Positions 1 through 6,997 of a stretch of DNA of 31,039 bases are shown piece by piece. Position 1 is the stretch's first letter, and every line of letters starts with the position of its first letter. The stretch spans positions 1 to 31,039 of the forward strand of contig JBGPJM010000033.1 of the NCBI GenBank assembly GCA_041485385.1, in the 5' to 3' direction. The translations under genes and the position numbers were made by a program. The notes below the pieces were generated by a model that was not told the DNA's origin, did not search any database, and saw only the letters and a list, made by a program, of their open reading frames with translations. Source of the DNA: JBGPJM01 sp041485385. Its GTDB lineage: Bacteria > Planctomycetota > Phycisphaerae > Phycisphaerales > UBA1924.

Positions 1-126
1 ACCTCCGATACGCGCCCCCCCTGCATAGGGTTGCGCCAGCCGGACAAGTTTTTATTTGGGCAACAGACCCGCGCCCAAAGTGGGTAATAGGCGGGGGTTG
101 AAACGCGTAAGTGCTTGTGGAGGCTG

Positions 127-140
127 GAGATAAAAATCTC
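127..140. repeat. Small perfect hairpin (GAGAT-AAAA-ATCTC)
   Basis: GAGAT at 127-131 and ATCTC at 136-140 are perfectly complementary around an AAAA loop. It is the first of four closely spaced stems in the 127-278 region. Function unknown. Confidence 0.5.
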
Positions 141-153
141 GAGGTGTGCGCCT

Positions 154-189
154 TTGTGCGCGCTGGGCGCGCCTGTTCTGCGCGCACAA
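154..189. repeat. 10-bp perfect inverted repeat
   Basis: TTGTGCGCGC at 154-163 is perfectly complementary to GCGCGCACAA at 180-189. The 16-base loop contains the palindrome GGCGCGCC. The right arm (GCGCACAA, 182-189) can instead pair with TTGTGCGC at 232-239, so two mutually exclusive folds are possible. Confidence 0.6.
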
Positions 190-196
190 GCGCGCT

Positions 197-231
197 CCAC
201 CGTTCAGGGGGGGCTTGGCTGCCAACGGTGG
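197..231. repeat. 8-bp perfect inverted repeat
   Basis: CCACCGTT at 197-204 pairs perfectly with AACGGTGG at 224-231 across a 19-base loop. The flanking segments 182-189 and 232-239 are also complementary, so this stem can be extended outward with a 7-base bulge on one side. Confidence 0.55.
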
Positions 232-244
232 TTGTGCGCCAGAC

Positions 245-278
245 GGCACGGGCAGGCTGGGGACAGCTTGCCCGTGCC
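245..278 (-). terminator. Long hairpin after the dockerin gene; REP-like element or terminator
   Basis: GGCACGGGCA (245-254) pairs perfectly with TGCCCGTGCC (269-278). Inside, GCTG (256-259) pairs with CAGC (264-267) around a GGGA tetraloop, with one G/T wobble between the two stems, giving about 15 bp in all. It begins 27 bases beyond the stop codon of the minus-strand gene ending at 305. There is no T-run on either side, so it is either a GC-only terminator or a dispersed REP-type palindrome. Choosing between them requires searching the whole genome for copies. Confidence 0.45.
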
Positions 279-304
279 ACCATGTTGCTGGTATGCGCCC
301 GGGT

Positions 305-1990
305 TCAGGGGCAGCCGGTGAAGAAGGCGGAGAGGAAGTCGAAGAAATCCTGGGAGTTGACGGCGTCGTCGTGGTTGAAGTCGGCCGCGGGGGCGGTGGT
401 GAAGAAGGCGGTGAGGAAGTCGAAGAAGTCCTGGGAGTTGGTGGTGCCGTCGCAGTTGACGTCGGCGGCGCAGATGGTGAGCATCGCCGGATCGCTGGTG
501 ACGCTGGCGCAGGCGTTGCTGACGATGCAGTCGTATGGGCCGGCATCGGCGGGGCGCACATTGAGGAGCGTAAGCGTGGCGGTGGCGGCGGAGGGGTTGA
601 CCCCGACGGGTATGGGCACGCTGTTCATGCGCCATTGGTAGGTGAAGGGGCCGGTGCCGCCGGCGGTTACGGCGAAGGCCGCGGAGCCGGAGGGGCAGGC
701 GCGGGTGCCCGTTGGCTGCTCGGAGATGAATGGGGGCGCGCTGACGGTGAGCGTGGCGGCCTCGCTGGTGAGGTCGCCGCAGTCGTTGCCGACGACGACC
801 CGCAGGGAGATGGCGTTCCAATCGGGGTAGCTGTACGGCGTGCCGGGGGCGATGCTGAAGTCGATCGAGGGGGAGGTTGCGCCGGTTGCGATGAAGACGG
901 GCCGGCCGAATGGGTCGGCGTTCAGGCCTTCGGCGACATCCGACCAGGCCGGGTTGATGGTGGGCGCTCGCCATTGCCACTGGTAGGTGAAGGGACCGTC
1001 GCCCAGGGCGCCGACGGAGAAGGTGGCGGTGGCCGCGGGGCAGATGGTGGCGCCGGCGGGTTGTGCCGGGATCCGGAAGCAGGGGAGCACTCCCATCGGG
1101 CGGGGGGGGAGTGTGTCGATCGCGTGGCCGATGGTCGCCATGTCGGCCGGCGGGGCCGGTTCATCCGGGTTGCCGTAGAGCACGATGGTGGCGCCGGGGG
1201 TCAGCGAGGTGACGCCCCACAGCATCGAGAGCTGGGCATCACCGTCGGTGGAGGCGGGGCCGAAGGCGAAGGTGTTGGCGCTGAGCTCCCCCACCATCCG
1301 GACGCGGATCGTCTGGCCGAGGGGGACGGTGATGGCGTACGCATGGGAATCGCCGCGCATGTTGAGATCGCCGAACGAGATGACCGCGCCGATCTGACGC
1401 GAATAGCTCCCTGAGAGGGAGACGAAGCTCGTATCGTTGACGAAGAACGCGACGACGCCCGCGGCGCTGGCCTGACCGCTGTCCATGACATTGATGACGC
1501 CGTCGCCGACGGCGGTGACCCGGGAGGTCATCGCCCAGTTCATGGCCACCGAGATGGGCGTGCCGGGGGGGAGGGTGGGGGCGGAGATGCGGTAGTACAC
1601 GTCAACCAGGGCGCCGGCCGACCCCTGCGCCGGGCCGTAGAAGCCCGGCGCGCCACCCGAGCAGGCGTGGGTGGAGAGCGTGGCGGAGCCTCCCGGCGTC
1701 GTGAACGAGCCCTCGGCGAGGGCGTCGTTGAGCATCTCGTCCTGCTGGTGCAGGTTGGAGAGCGATGCAGAGGGGACATCGGTGAACGTCTGGGCGAGCC
1801 CCTGCTGGGAGCCCGCGATGACGGTGCCGTGGAGGGAGGTGGAGAACTGCGCCGAGGCGGGGGCGGCGAGCCACGCCGCGGTGATGGCGCTGACGGCCAG
1901 GTTGCACCGCCACGGGCTCTTGTGACCCTGATTGAGGGATGCGTGGGACCACGGGTCAGGGTGAAGGCCGCGGATTGGGGCGTTGGGCAT
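305..1990 (-). CDS. Secreted Ig-like protein with C-terminal dockerin-like domain
   Basis: A 561-residue exported protein of unknown specific function. Residues 1-47 form a long signal peptide: a basic segment, then an Ala/Leu-rich core ending in AASA-type cleavage before Gln48. Residues 48-290 are a beta-rich extracellular region I do not recognise. Two Ig-like repeats follow at about 305-415 and 420-507, each with Cys near the start, GPFTYQW and a late Cys. The last 55 residues are a dockerin-like tail with two calcium-loop repeats (DVNCDGTTNSQDFFDF and DFNHDDAVNSQDFFDF) ending in GCP. The frame stays open upstream to 2320, but that part is Arg/Pro-rich and lacks a signal peptide. The ATG at 1990 has a weak AAAGAA upstream and places the signal sequence at the N-terminus. 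The protein probably sits on the cell surface or in an extracellular assembly, an inference from the tail. Confidence 0.85.
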   Translation of the reverse strand: MPNAPIRGLHPDPWSHASLNQGHKSPWRCNLAVSAITAAWLAAPASAQFSTSLHGTVIAGSQQGLAQTFTDVPSASLSNLHQQDEMLNDALAEGSFTTPGGSATLSTHACSGGAPGFYGPAQGSAGALVDVYYRISAPTLPPGTPISVAMNWAMTSRVTAVGDGVINVMDSGQASAAGVVAFFVNDTSFVSLSGSYSRQIGAVISFGDLNMRGDSHAYAITVPLGQTIRVRMVGELSANTFAFGPASTDGDAQLSMLWGVTSLTPGATIVLYGNPDEPAPPADMATIGHAIDTLPPRPMGVLPCFRIPAQPAGATICPAATATFSVGALGDGPFTYQWQWRAPTINPAWSDVAEGLNADPFGRPVFIATGATSPSIDFSIAPGTPYSYPDWNAISLRVVVGNDCGDLTSEAATLTVSAPPFISEQPTGTRACPSGSAAFAVTAGGTGPFTYQWRMNSVPIPVGVNPSAATATLTLLNVRPADAGPYDCIVSNACASVTSDPAMLTICAADVNCDGTTNSQDFFDFLTAFFTTAPAADFNHDDAVNSQDFFDFLSAFFTGCP

Positions 1991-2200
1991 GGGTTCTTTC
2001 GCTTGGCGCCGGGCTGGGCTGGGCAAGGGGACGCCGCTCGCCGGTGGAGCGGCCGGAGAGGGACGCGCCGTCGGGGCGGGGGGTGTGTCAGGATTGTGGT
2101 GGCGGAGCGGGGTTCTCCCCTTCCCGTGGCGGGTATATTGACGACGTGGTCTCCTTCGACCTGGATTCCGGCGGCGACGCCGGCGCGGGTGCCGAAGGAC

Positions 2201-2950
2201 ATGGGTTCGGAGGTACCGGGGGAAGGAGCGGATTGCTTGAGCGGGGAGACGGGTCGAGAAGGGTCCGAAGCGCCAGAGGATCTGGCCGCCGCCCTCAAGC
2301 GGGTCGCGGCACGCTCGCACCGGTTGTCTCTCATCATCGTCGGAGTCTTCGCCCTCCTGATCATCGGGGGCGAATCCGCGGCGGACAGACTCTGGCCGGC
2401 GCGCGGGTACTACGGCGTCGCGACCTATGAGGCCCGGTTCTGGGTCACGCCGGCGACAGGCGGGGTGATCGCCGCGCCCGAGCCCGATCTCGAAGCGCTC
2501 AAGGCCGAGCGGCTGAAGCCCGGTGACCTGAACGTCTCGGCGCGGGTGGTGATCGAGCGGCCGGTCCCCGTCAGCGGTCGGTACAGGCTCTCATCGGGGC
2601 AGGCGTCGCCGGAGGCCATCGCCCTGGCAGGGCCGGAGCTCACCGCACGCGTCTCCCTGCTCGACCAGACGCTCCGCACGGATTTGCCCGACGAAACCGC
2701 GAGGCAGGTTCTCGATGCCTTCGCGGCCGACGTCCTTGCTCAATCCGGCAGCGCCGAGTACGCCGCGGCGGTCCGAGCCGGCGGCGTCACCGGTCCGCCT
2801 GTTCCGCTGCTCTATCGGTCCCTCGCCCGGTTCTGGATCTCCACGGGCGCGGTTGTCGCCGTTGCGTTCGGGGCGACGGTGGTCGGGATGCTGACGGTCC
2901 GTCGTCGCGTTCGGGCCATCCTCGGCGCGGTGCCGGGGGAGGACGGGTGA
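2201..2950 (+). CDS. Hypothetical two-TM membrane protein
   Basis: A 249-residue protein with no family I recognise. An acidic N-terminal 40 residues precede a membrane segment at about 42-58. An extracytoplasmic domain of about 150 residues follows, opening with YYGVATYEARFWV and reminiscent of the periplasmic part of Wzz/CapA-like chain-length proteins, a weak resemblance only. A second membrane segment lies near 212-233, followed by a short basic tail. This TM-periplasm-TM layout supports, but does not prove, a role in envelope polysaccharide assembly. The frame is open back to 1667, but that part overlaps the antisense dockerin gene. The ATG at 2201 with GAAGGA just upstream is preferred; a TTG near 2139 is an alternative. 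Its stop at 2948-2950 lies 32 bases before the next gene's start. Confidence 0.7.
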   Translation: MGSEVPGEGADCLSGETGREGSEAPEDLAAALKRVAARSHRLSLIIVGVFALLIIGGESAADRLWPARGYYGVATYEARFWVTPATGGVIAAPEPDLEALKAERLKPGDLNVSARVVIERPVPVSGRYRLSSGQASPEAIALAGPELTARVSLLDQTLRTDLPDETARQVLDAFAADVLAQSGSAEYAAAVRAGGVTGPPVPLLYRSLARFWISTGAVVAVAFGATVVGMLTVRRRVRAILGAVPGEDG

Positions 2951-2982
2951 GGGCCGATCGGTGCGAGGTTGGAGGTGTTGAG

Positions 2983-3390
2983 ATGACACGCAGTGAGAAG
3001 ACGCTGTCGAAGATGCCGGTGTTGGCAGTCTGGCCCGACCATGCCGAGGATGACATCGCTGATCTCGCAGCCCGGGTGGCAGCCGGACGCGGCGGTAAGG
3101 TCGCAAGAGAAGTAGAGGTCTTTAGAGAAGTAGCCAACCAAGTTGAGTACGGAGAGCGGGTTGACGTCCACGTCGGGATCATGAAGGTCATTATCTTCTC
3201 GCAGAAGAGCCGCGACGGAGCGGGGGTCAACATTCAACTCTCGGTACTCGACACAGATAGCGTCGTGTTGCTGCGCAAGCTGTGCGAAGCGCTCGTGTCG
3301 GCGGGTGCTCGATATCTGGACAACACGCTTGAGCGATGTGAGGACGTTGCGGCGGGACGTCGTGTTCGCGCTTGCGTGGATATGGAATGA
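2983..3390 (+). CDS. Small hypothetical protein with atypical codon use
   Basis: A 135-residue protein I cannot assign. It looks soluble, with no signal peptide or membrane helix. A hydrophobic beta-like segment (VDVHVGIMKVIIFSQK, about residues 65-80) is followed by a helical stretch rich in Leu, Ala and Glu. The ATG at 2983 has a strong GGAGG seven bases upstream, better than the GTG at 2947 that overlaps the previous stop. Codon use is much less GC-biased than in the neighbours: codons such as AGA, GTA, GAA, ATT, CAA and TTT occur around 3110-3260. That suggests recent acquisition or weak selection. An antisense frame covers the same bases (to about 3237) but has poorer composition and no convincing start. 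Confidence 0.6.
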   Translation: MTRSEKTLSKMPVLAVWPDHAEDDIADLAARVAAGRGGKVAREVEVFREVANQVEYGERVDVHVGIMKVIIFSQKSRDGAGVNIQLSVLDTDSVVLLRKLCEALVSAGARYLDNTLERCEDVAAGRRVRACVDME

Positions 3391-3438
3391 GCCCTTGGCG
3401 AATGCCTTGCGGTGGGGAGGCGGTGGCGCGATGCCGAG

Positions 3439-3603
3439 GCGAGAGCGACGAGCAGCCTTTCAGGCTGCGGGACCGGGGCGGCTCGCGTACGAGGGGTGTC
3501 GTCGCCGAGCCTCCTCCACGCCCCGACTATTTACGATGAGGCCTTCGGCCTCCGGCGCGGCGGCCGCGGGCGATGGAGGCTCGGCGGAGCGAGAGCGACG
3601 AGC
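3439..3603. repeat. Direct repeat GCGAGAGCGACGAGC, two copies
   Basis: The 15-mer occurs at 3439-3453 and again at 3589-3603, exactly 150 bases apart. Copy one runs directly into the hairpin CAGCCT-TTC-AGGCTG (3453-3467). Copy two is followed by a less perfect stem (GCGAC...GTCGC). A second TTC-loop hairpin, GAGGCC-TTC-GGCCTC, lies between them at 3538-3552. These may be two decayed copies of one non-coding element. Confidence 0.5.
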
Positions 3604-3694
3604 GGACCTACAGGAGTCGCTTTGCGCATGGAAGCGACCCGCCCGGGGGGCTGTATGGGCGGCACCAGGCCTCAATCCCCGGCATAATGCTGGG

Positions 3695-3725
3695 CCCCCT
3701 CCCCGTCCCCCGCCCCCCCACCCCC
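3695..3725 (-). other. G-quadruplex-forming motif on the minus strand
   Basis: Five C-runs on the plus strand (3695-3699, 3701-3704, 3707-3711, 3713-3719, 3721-3725) are separated by only one or two bases. The minus strand therefore carries five G-tracts of 4-7 Gs with loops of 1-2 bases, an ideal G-quadruplex pattern. It sits 20 bases upstream of the start codon of the M14-like gene, on its template strand. Confidence 0.55.
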
Positions 3726-3745
3726 AGCATTCCGGAGCCTTTCCG

Positions 3746-6700
3746 ATGATCAGTCTGCCGCGTGCCCTTGTCGTTGCTTTTGTTGCTGCGTGCGGCGGTG
3801 GGATGGCGGGTGTTGCCTCGGCCCGGCAGGGGCAGGCGCCTGCGCCGACCCCCCTGCCCGGCCTTACGTATGACGCCCCGTTCTTTCCCGGGGCCCACTA
3901 CGACGCCGCGGTGCCCACGCCCGACAGCGTGCTGGGGTTTGCCGTCGGCTCAAAGCCGGCGACGCATGCGCAGATCGAGGCGGTGATCAAGGCGGTCGCG
4001 GCCAAGAGCCCGCGCGCCAAGCTCTTTGAGTACGCCAAGAGCCACGAGGGGCGGACGCTGTACTACCTGGTGCTGTCGTCGGAGGCGAACATCAAGAAAC
4101 TCGACCAGATCAAGGCCGACATGGCGAAGCTGGCCGACCCGCGGACGGTGAGCGATGCCGAAGGGGACAGGCTCGCCGACACGCTGCCGGTGGTGGCGTG
4201 GATGGCGTATGTCATTCACGGAGACGAGATGTCGGGGTCTGATGCGGCGCTGGCGGTCTCGTACCACCTGGCGGCGGGCACCGACGACGATGTGAAGGCG
4301 CTGCTGGACTCGGAGGTCGTGATCATCGACCCGCTCATGAACCCGGACGGGCGCGACCGGTGCCTGCGGATGGTGGCGGAGAACCGCACGGCCCAGCCGA
4401 GCGTGGACGATCAGTCGGTGATGCACTCGCTGGTGTGGCCATCGGGGCGGATGAACCACTACCTGTTCGATATGAACCGCGACTGGATCTTCGGGACGCA
4501 GCCGGAATCGCGCGGGAGGATCGAGGCGGCGGGGGCCTGGCACCCGCAACTGTTCATCGAGAGCCACGAGCAGGGGTCGCAGGACTCGTTCCTGTTCAGC
4601 CCGCCCAGGGAGCCGGTGAACCCCAACGTGCCGGAGAACACGCGGAAGCTGTGGGACCTGTTCGCCAAGGATCAGGCCGCGGCGTTCGACGCCATGGGGT
4701 GGCGGTACTACACGGGGGAATGGAACGAGGAGTGGTACCCGGGGTACTCGAGCGCCTGGGCGGGGTACCGGGGCGCGGCGGACATCCTGTACGAGCAGGC
4801 GGCGATCGGGACCGACGCGGTGCGGCGGCAGGAGGGGACGCTGGAGCCGTACCGCGAGGCGGTGCACAAGCAGCTGGTGAGCACGATGGCGAACCTGAAG
4901 ACGCTGGCGGCCAGCCGCAGGGCGGTGCTGCACGACTTCGTCGTGTCGCGCCGGCGCAACGTGACGGTCGGGGCCCCCCCTCCACCCCCACCGCCCCCTC
5001 CAGCTCCAGCCCCTCCCGCGCCCCCCACTGCTCCCGCCCCACCGCCGGCTCCTGCCGGCGCGCCCGCGCCGGGGCAGCCGCCTGCGCCGGAACAACCGGC
5101 GCCGACGGGGCCGCGGGTGTTCGCGGTGATCCCGGGCCCCAACCTGGGAAGGCTGGTGACCTTCTCGAACCTGATGAAACTCCAGGGGTTCGAGATGTAC
5201 ACGCTTGGGAACGAGTTCACCGGAAGCGGCAAGGATCGGCTGGGGCGCGAGGTGAAGGACAAGGCGTTCCCCGCGGGGACGATCCTGCTGCCGACGCGCC
5301 AGCCGGAGGGGCCGCTGCTGACGGCGCTGCTGGAGTTCGACCCGCACATGACGCCGGCCTTCCTGGTGGATGAGCGGCGAGAGCTGCTGCGCTTCGGGCG
5401 CTCGAAGCTGTACGACATCACCGGGTGGAGCATCCCGATGCTCTTTGACCTGGAGTGCTACGAACTGGCGATGGACCTGCCGCAGGGGGCGACGCGGACG
5501 ACAGTGAGCGACGACGCCAAGCCGTCGATCCCGGGGGGCGGGGGGGGCGGGGGTGCGCCGGCGTTCGTGGCGTGGGCGATCGACGGGTCCGACGACCGGT
5601 CGGTGAGCGCGGCGGGGCGTCTGATGGAGCGCGGCGTGAAGTGCCGCGTCGGCGACAAGCCGTTTCAGTTCGACGGGCGCGACTACCCGCGCGGCACGGT
5701 GGTGGTGGTCAAGAAGGACAACACCAACTTCACGGGCGACCTGGTGAAGACGCTGGACGAGGTGACGGGGGAGTTGAAGCTCAACTCGGTGGGTGTGAAA
5801 TCGGGGATGAGCCCGGGCGACCTGCCGGACCTGGGGGGCGAGCACTTCGTGCTGCTGGAGCAGCCGCGGATCGCGGTGATGGGGCGCGAGCCGTTCGCGC
5901 CGTACAGCTACGGGGAGACGTGGCACCTGATCGACCACCTGCTGGGGCTGCGGGCGACGTACCTGAATACAGCCCAGGTGAGCGGGTCGGACCTGCGGCG
6001 CTACAACGTCATCGTGCTGCCTAGCGGCGGCGGGGAGTTCCTGAGCGAGAAGGGCAATGTCGAGGCGCTGAAGACCTGGACGGAGTCGGGGGGCACGCTG
6101 ATCGCGGTCGGGTCCTCCGCCGCGGCCCTGGCGAAGGAGAAGGATGGGATCGGCTCTGTGCGGACGCTGGGCGATGTCCTGACCAAGCTGGACGACTACC
6201 GGCTGCAGATTGTGCGGGAGTGGGCGGGGCGGACGGCGGCGGTGGACAGCGGGGCGCTGTGGTCGTACCTGCCGCCGAAGGCGGTCGTCTATCCGTGGAT
6301 GATGGGCGAGGGGGGCGACAAGCCGAGCGAGGACGAGGCCAAGCGACGGGACGGATGGCGGTCGATCTTCATGCCGCAGGGCGTGGTGATGGCGGCCCGG
6401 GTGGACGACCGGAGCTGGCTGACGGCGGGGTGCGGCGAGTACCTGCCGGTGATCTACAACGACAGCGTGGTGCTGATGTCGGGCAAGGGTGTGCAGGCGC
6501 CGGTGCGGCTGGGGGTGTTTGAGCCGGCTCCGCCGGAACCGCCAAAGCCGGCCGAGGTGGAGAAGGCCAAGGAGCCCGCGGCGAAGTCCGCGGAGAAATC
6601 AGCGGACGGCAAAGAGGGCGGCAAGAAAGATGACGACGGCAAGGACGACGGCGACAAGGACAAGAAGGAGAAGAAGCCGCCGGCGCCGGGGTGGACTCTG

Positions 6701-6934
6701 GCCCCGCCGGGGTACGAGCTGCGGCTGCGGATGAGCGGGCTCTTGTGGCCGGAGGCGGCGGACCGGCTGGCGCACTCGGCGTTCCTGACGCGGGAGCGGG
6801 TGGGCAACGGGCAGGTGATCCTGTTCGCGTCGAGCCCGACCTTCCGGGCGGCGGCGCTGGGGACGCAGCGGATCATGGCCAACGCGCTGGTGTACGGACC
6901 GGGGATGGGGGCGTCGGTGCCGATCAAGCCTTGA
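3746..6934 (+). CDS. Secreted M14 zinc carboxypeptidase-like protein with C-terminal GATase-like domain
   Basis: A 1062-residue exported metallopeptidase that probably trims amino acids or peptides from extracellular substrates. A signal peptide covers residues 1-27. The M14 domain spans about 50-390. Visible catalytic residues are zinc ligands His158 and Glu161 (IHGDE), substrate-binding Asn244-Arg245 (DMNRDW), third zinc ligand His274 (IESHEQG) and likely general-base Glu350 (ILYEQA). A long Pro/Ala linker (about 410-455) leads to a mixed region. About 710-800 resembles a class I glutamine-amidotransferase-like fold (PRIAVMG..., YNVIVLPSGGGEFL, SGGTLIAVG). A Lys/Asp/Glu-rich linker near 930-985 precedes a last beta-rich part. 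The ATG at 3746 has GGAG eight bases upstream and starts the signal peptide; the frame upstream is non-coding. The family usually has one catalytic domain, so the long tail is notable. Confidence 0.88.
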   Translation: MISLPRALVVAFVAACGGGMAGVASARQGQAPAPTPLPGLTYDAPFFPGAHYDAAVPTPDSVLGFAVGSKPATHAQIEAVIKAVAAKSPRAKLFEYAKSHEGRTLYYLVLSSEANIKKLDQIKADMAKLADPRTVSDAEGDRLADTLPVVAWMAYVIHGDEMSGSDAALAVSYHLAAGTDDDVKALLDSEVVIIDPLMNPDGRDRCLRMVAENRTAQPSVDDQSVMHSLVWPSGRMNHYLFDMNRDWIFGTQPESRGRIEAAGAWHPQLFIESHEQGSQDSFLFSPPREPVNPNVPENTRKLWDLFAKDQAAAFDAMGWRYYTGEWNEEWYPGYSSAWAGYRGAADILYEQAAIGTDAVRRQEGTLEPYREAVHKQLVSTMANLKTLAASRRAVLHDFVVSRRRNVTVGAPPPPPPPPPAPAPPAPPTAPAPPPAPAGAPAPGQPPAPEQPAPTGPRVFAVIPGPNLGRLVTFSNLMKLQGFEMYTLGNEFTGSGKDRLGREVKDKAFPAGTILLPTRQPEGPLLTALLEFDPHMTPAFLVDERRELLRFGRSKLYDITGWSIPMLFDLECYELAMDLPQGATRTTVSDDAKPSIPGGGGGGGAPAFVAWAIDGSDDRSVSAAGRLMERGVKCRVGDKPFQFDGRDYPRGTVVVVKKDNTNFTGDLVKTLDEVTGELKLNSVGVKSGMSPGDLPDLGGEHFVLLEQPRIAVMGREPFAPYSYGETWHLIDHLLGLRATYLNTAQVSGSDLRRYNVIVLPSGGGEFLSEKGNVEALKTWTESGGTLIAVGSSAAALAKEKDGIGSVRTLGDVLTKLDDYRLQIVREWAGRTAAVDSGALWSYLPPKAVVYPWMMGEGGDKPSEDEAKRRDGWRSIFMPQGVVMAARVDDRSWLTAGCGEYLPVIYNDSVVLMSGKGVQAPVRLGVFEPAPPEPPKPAEVEKAKEPAAKSAEKSADGKEGGKKDDDGKDDGDKDKKEKKPPAPGWTLAPPGYELRLRMSGLLWPEAADRLAHSAFLTRERVGNGQVILFASSPTFRAAALGTQRIMANALVYGPGMGASVPIKP

Positions 6935-6941
6935 GGAACGA

Positions 6942-6967
6942 GCGCCCTGACGTGCGGCGTAGGGCGC
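6942..6967. terminator. Hairpin between convergent genes
   Basis: GCGCCCT (6942-6948) pairs perfectly with AGGGCGC (6961-6967) around a 12-base loop. It lies in the 63-base gap between the M14-like gene and the convergent BNR/dockerin gene. There is no T-run, so a role as shared terminator is an inference from position. Confidence 0.35.
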
Positions 6968-6997
6968 GATCCCGGTTCATATCTCCGCTCCCGCTGG

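Larger units (their letters stand above)
1..304. other. Non-coding region with clustered inverted repeats
   Basis: No open frame here looks like a gene. The overlapping frames are low-complexity Pro/Ser/Thr/Arg translations of GC-rich DNA. The stretch holds at least four perfect inverted repeats between 127 and 278, listed separately. It lies downstream of the stop codon of the minus-strand dockerin protein (305), so part of it may be that gene's 3' untranslated region. The first ~120 bases show nothing I can assign. Confidence 0.6.
3391..3745. other. Non-coding gap with direct repeats, hairpins and a C-tract
   Basis: No gene is supported here. The stretch contains a 15-base direct repeat (3439-3453 and 3589-3603), two perfect hairpins with TTC loops (3453-3467 and 3538-3552), and a run of five C-tracts just before the next gene (3695-3725). 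The end carries the ribosome-binding site GGAG about eight bases before the ATG at 3746. Confidence 0.6.

Noticed and set aside
2812..3237. Minus-strand frame opposite the small unknown gene, with a DVDVNPLSVLNLVGYFS segment vaguely like a dockerin loop
   Set aside because: Only one poor loop, no second repeat, a low-complexity C-terminus and no good start; the plus-strand gene has a strong ribosome-binding site.
3950..5938. Long minus-strand open frame (662 codons) antisense to the M14 gene
   Set aside because: Arg/His/Pro-rich translation with no domain; it mirrors the codon pattern of the real gene on the plus strand, which has catalytic motifs and a signal peptide.
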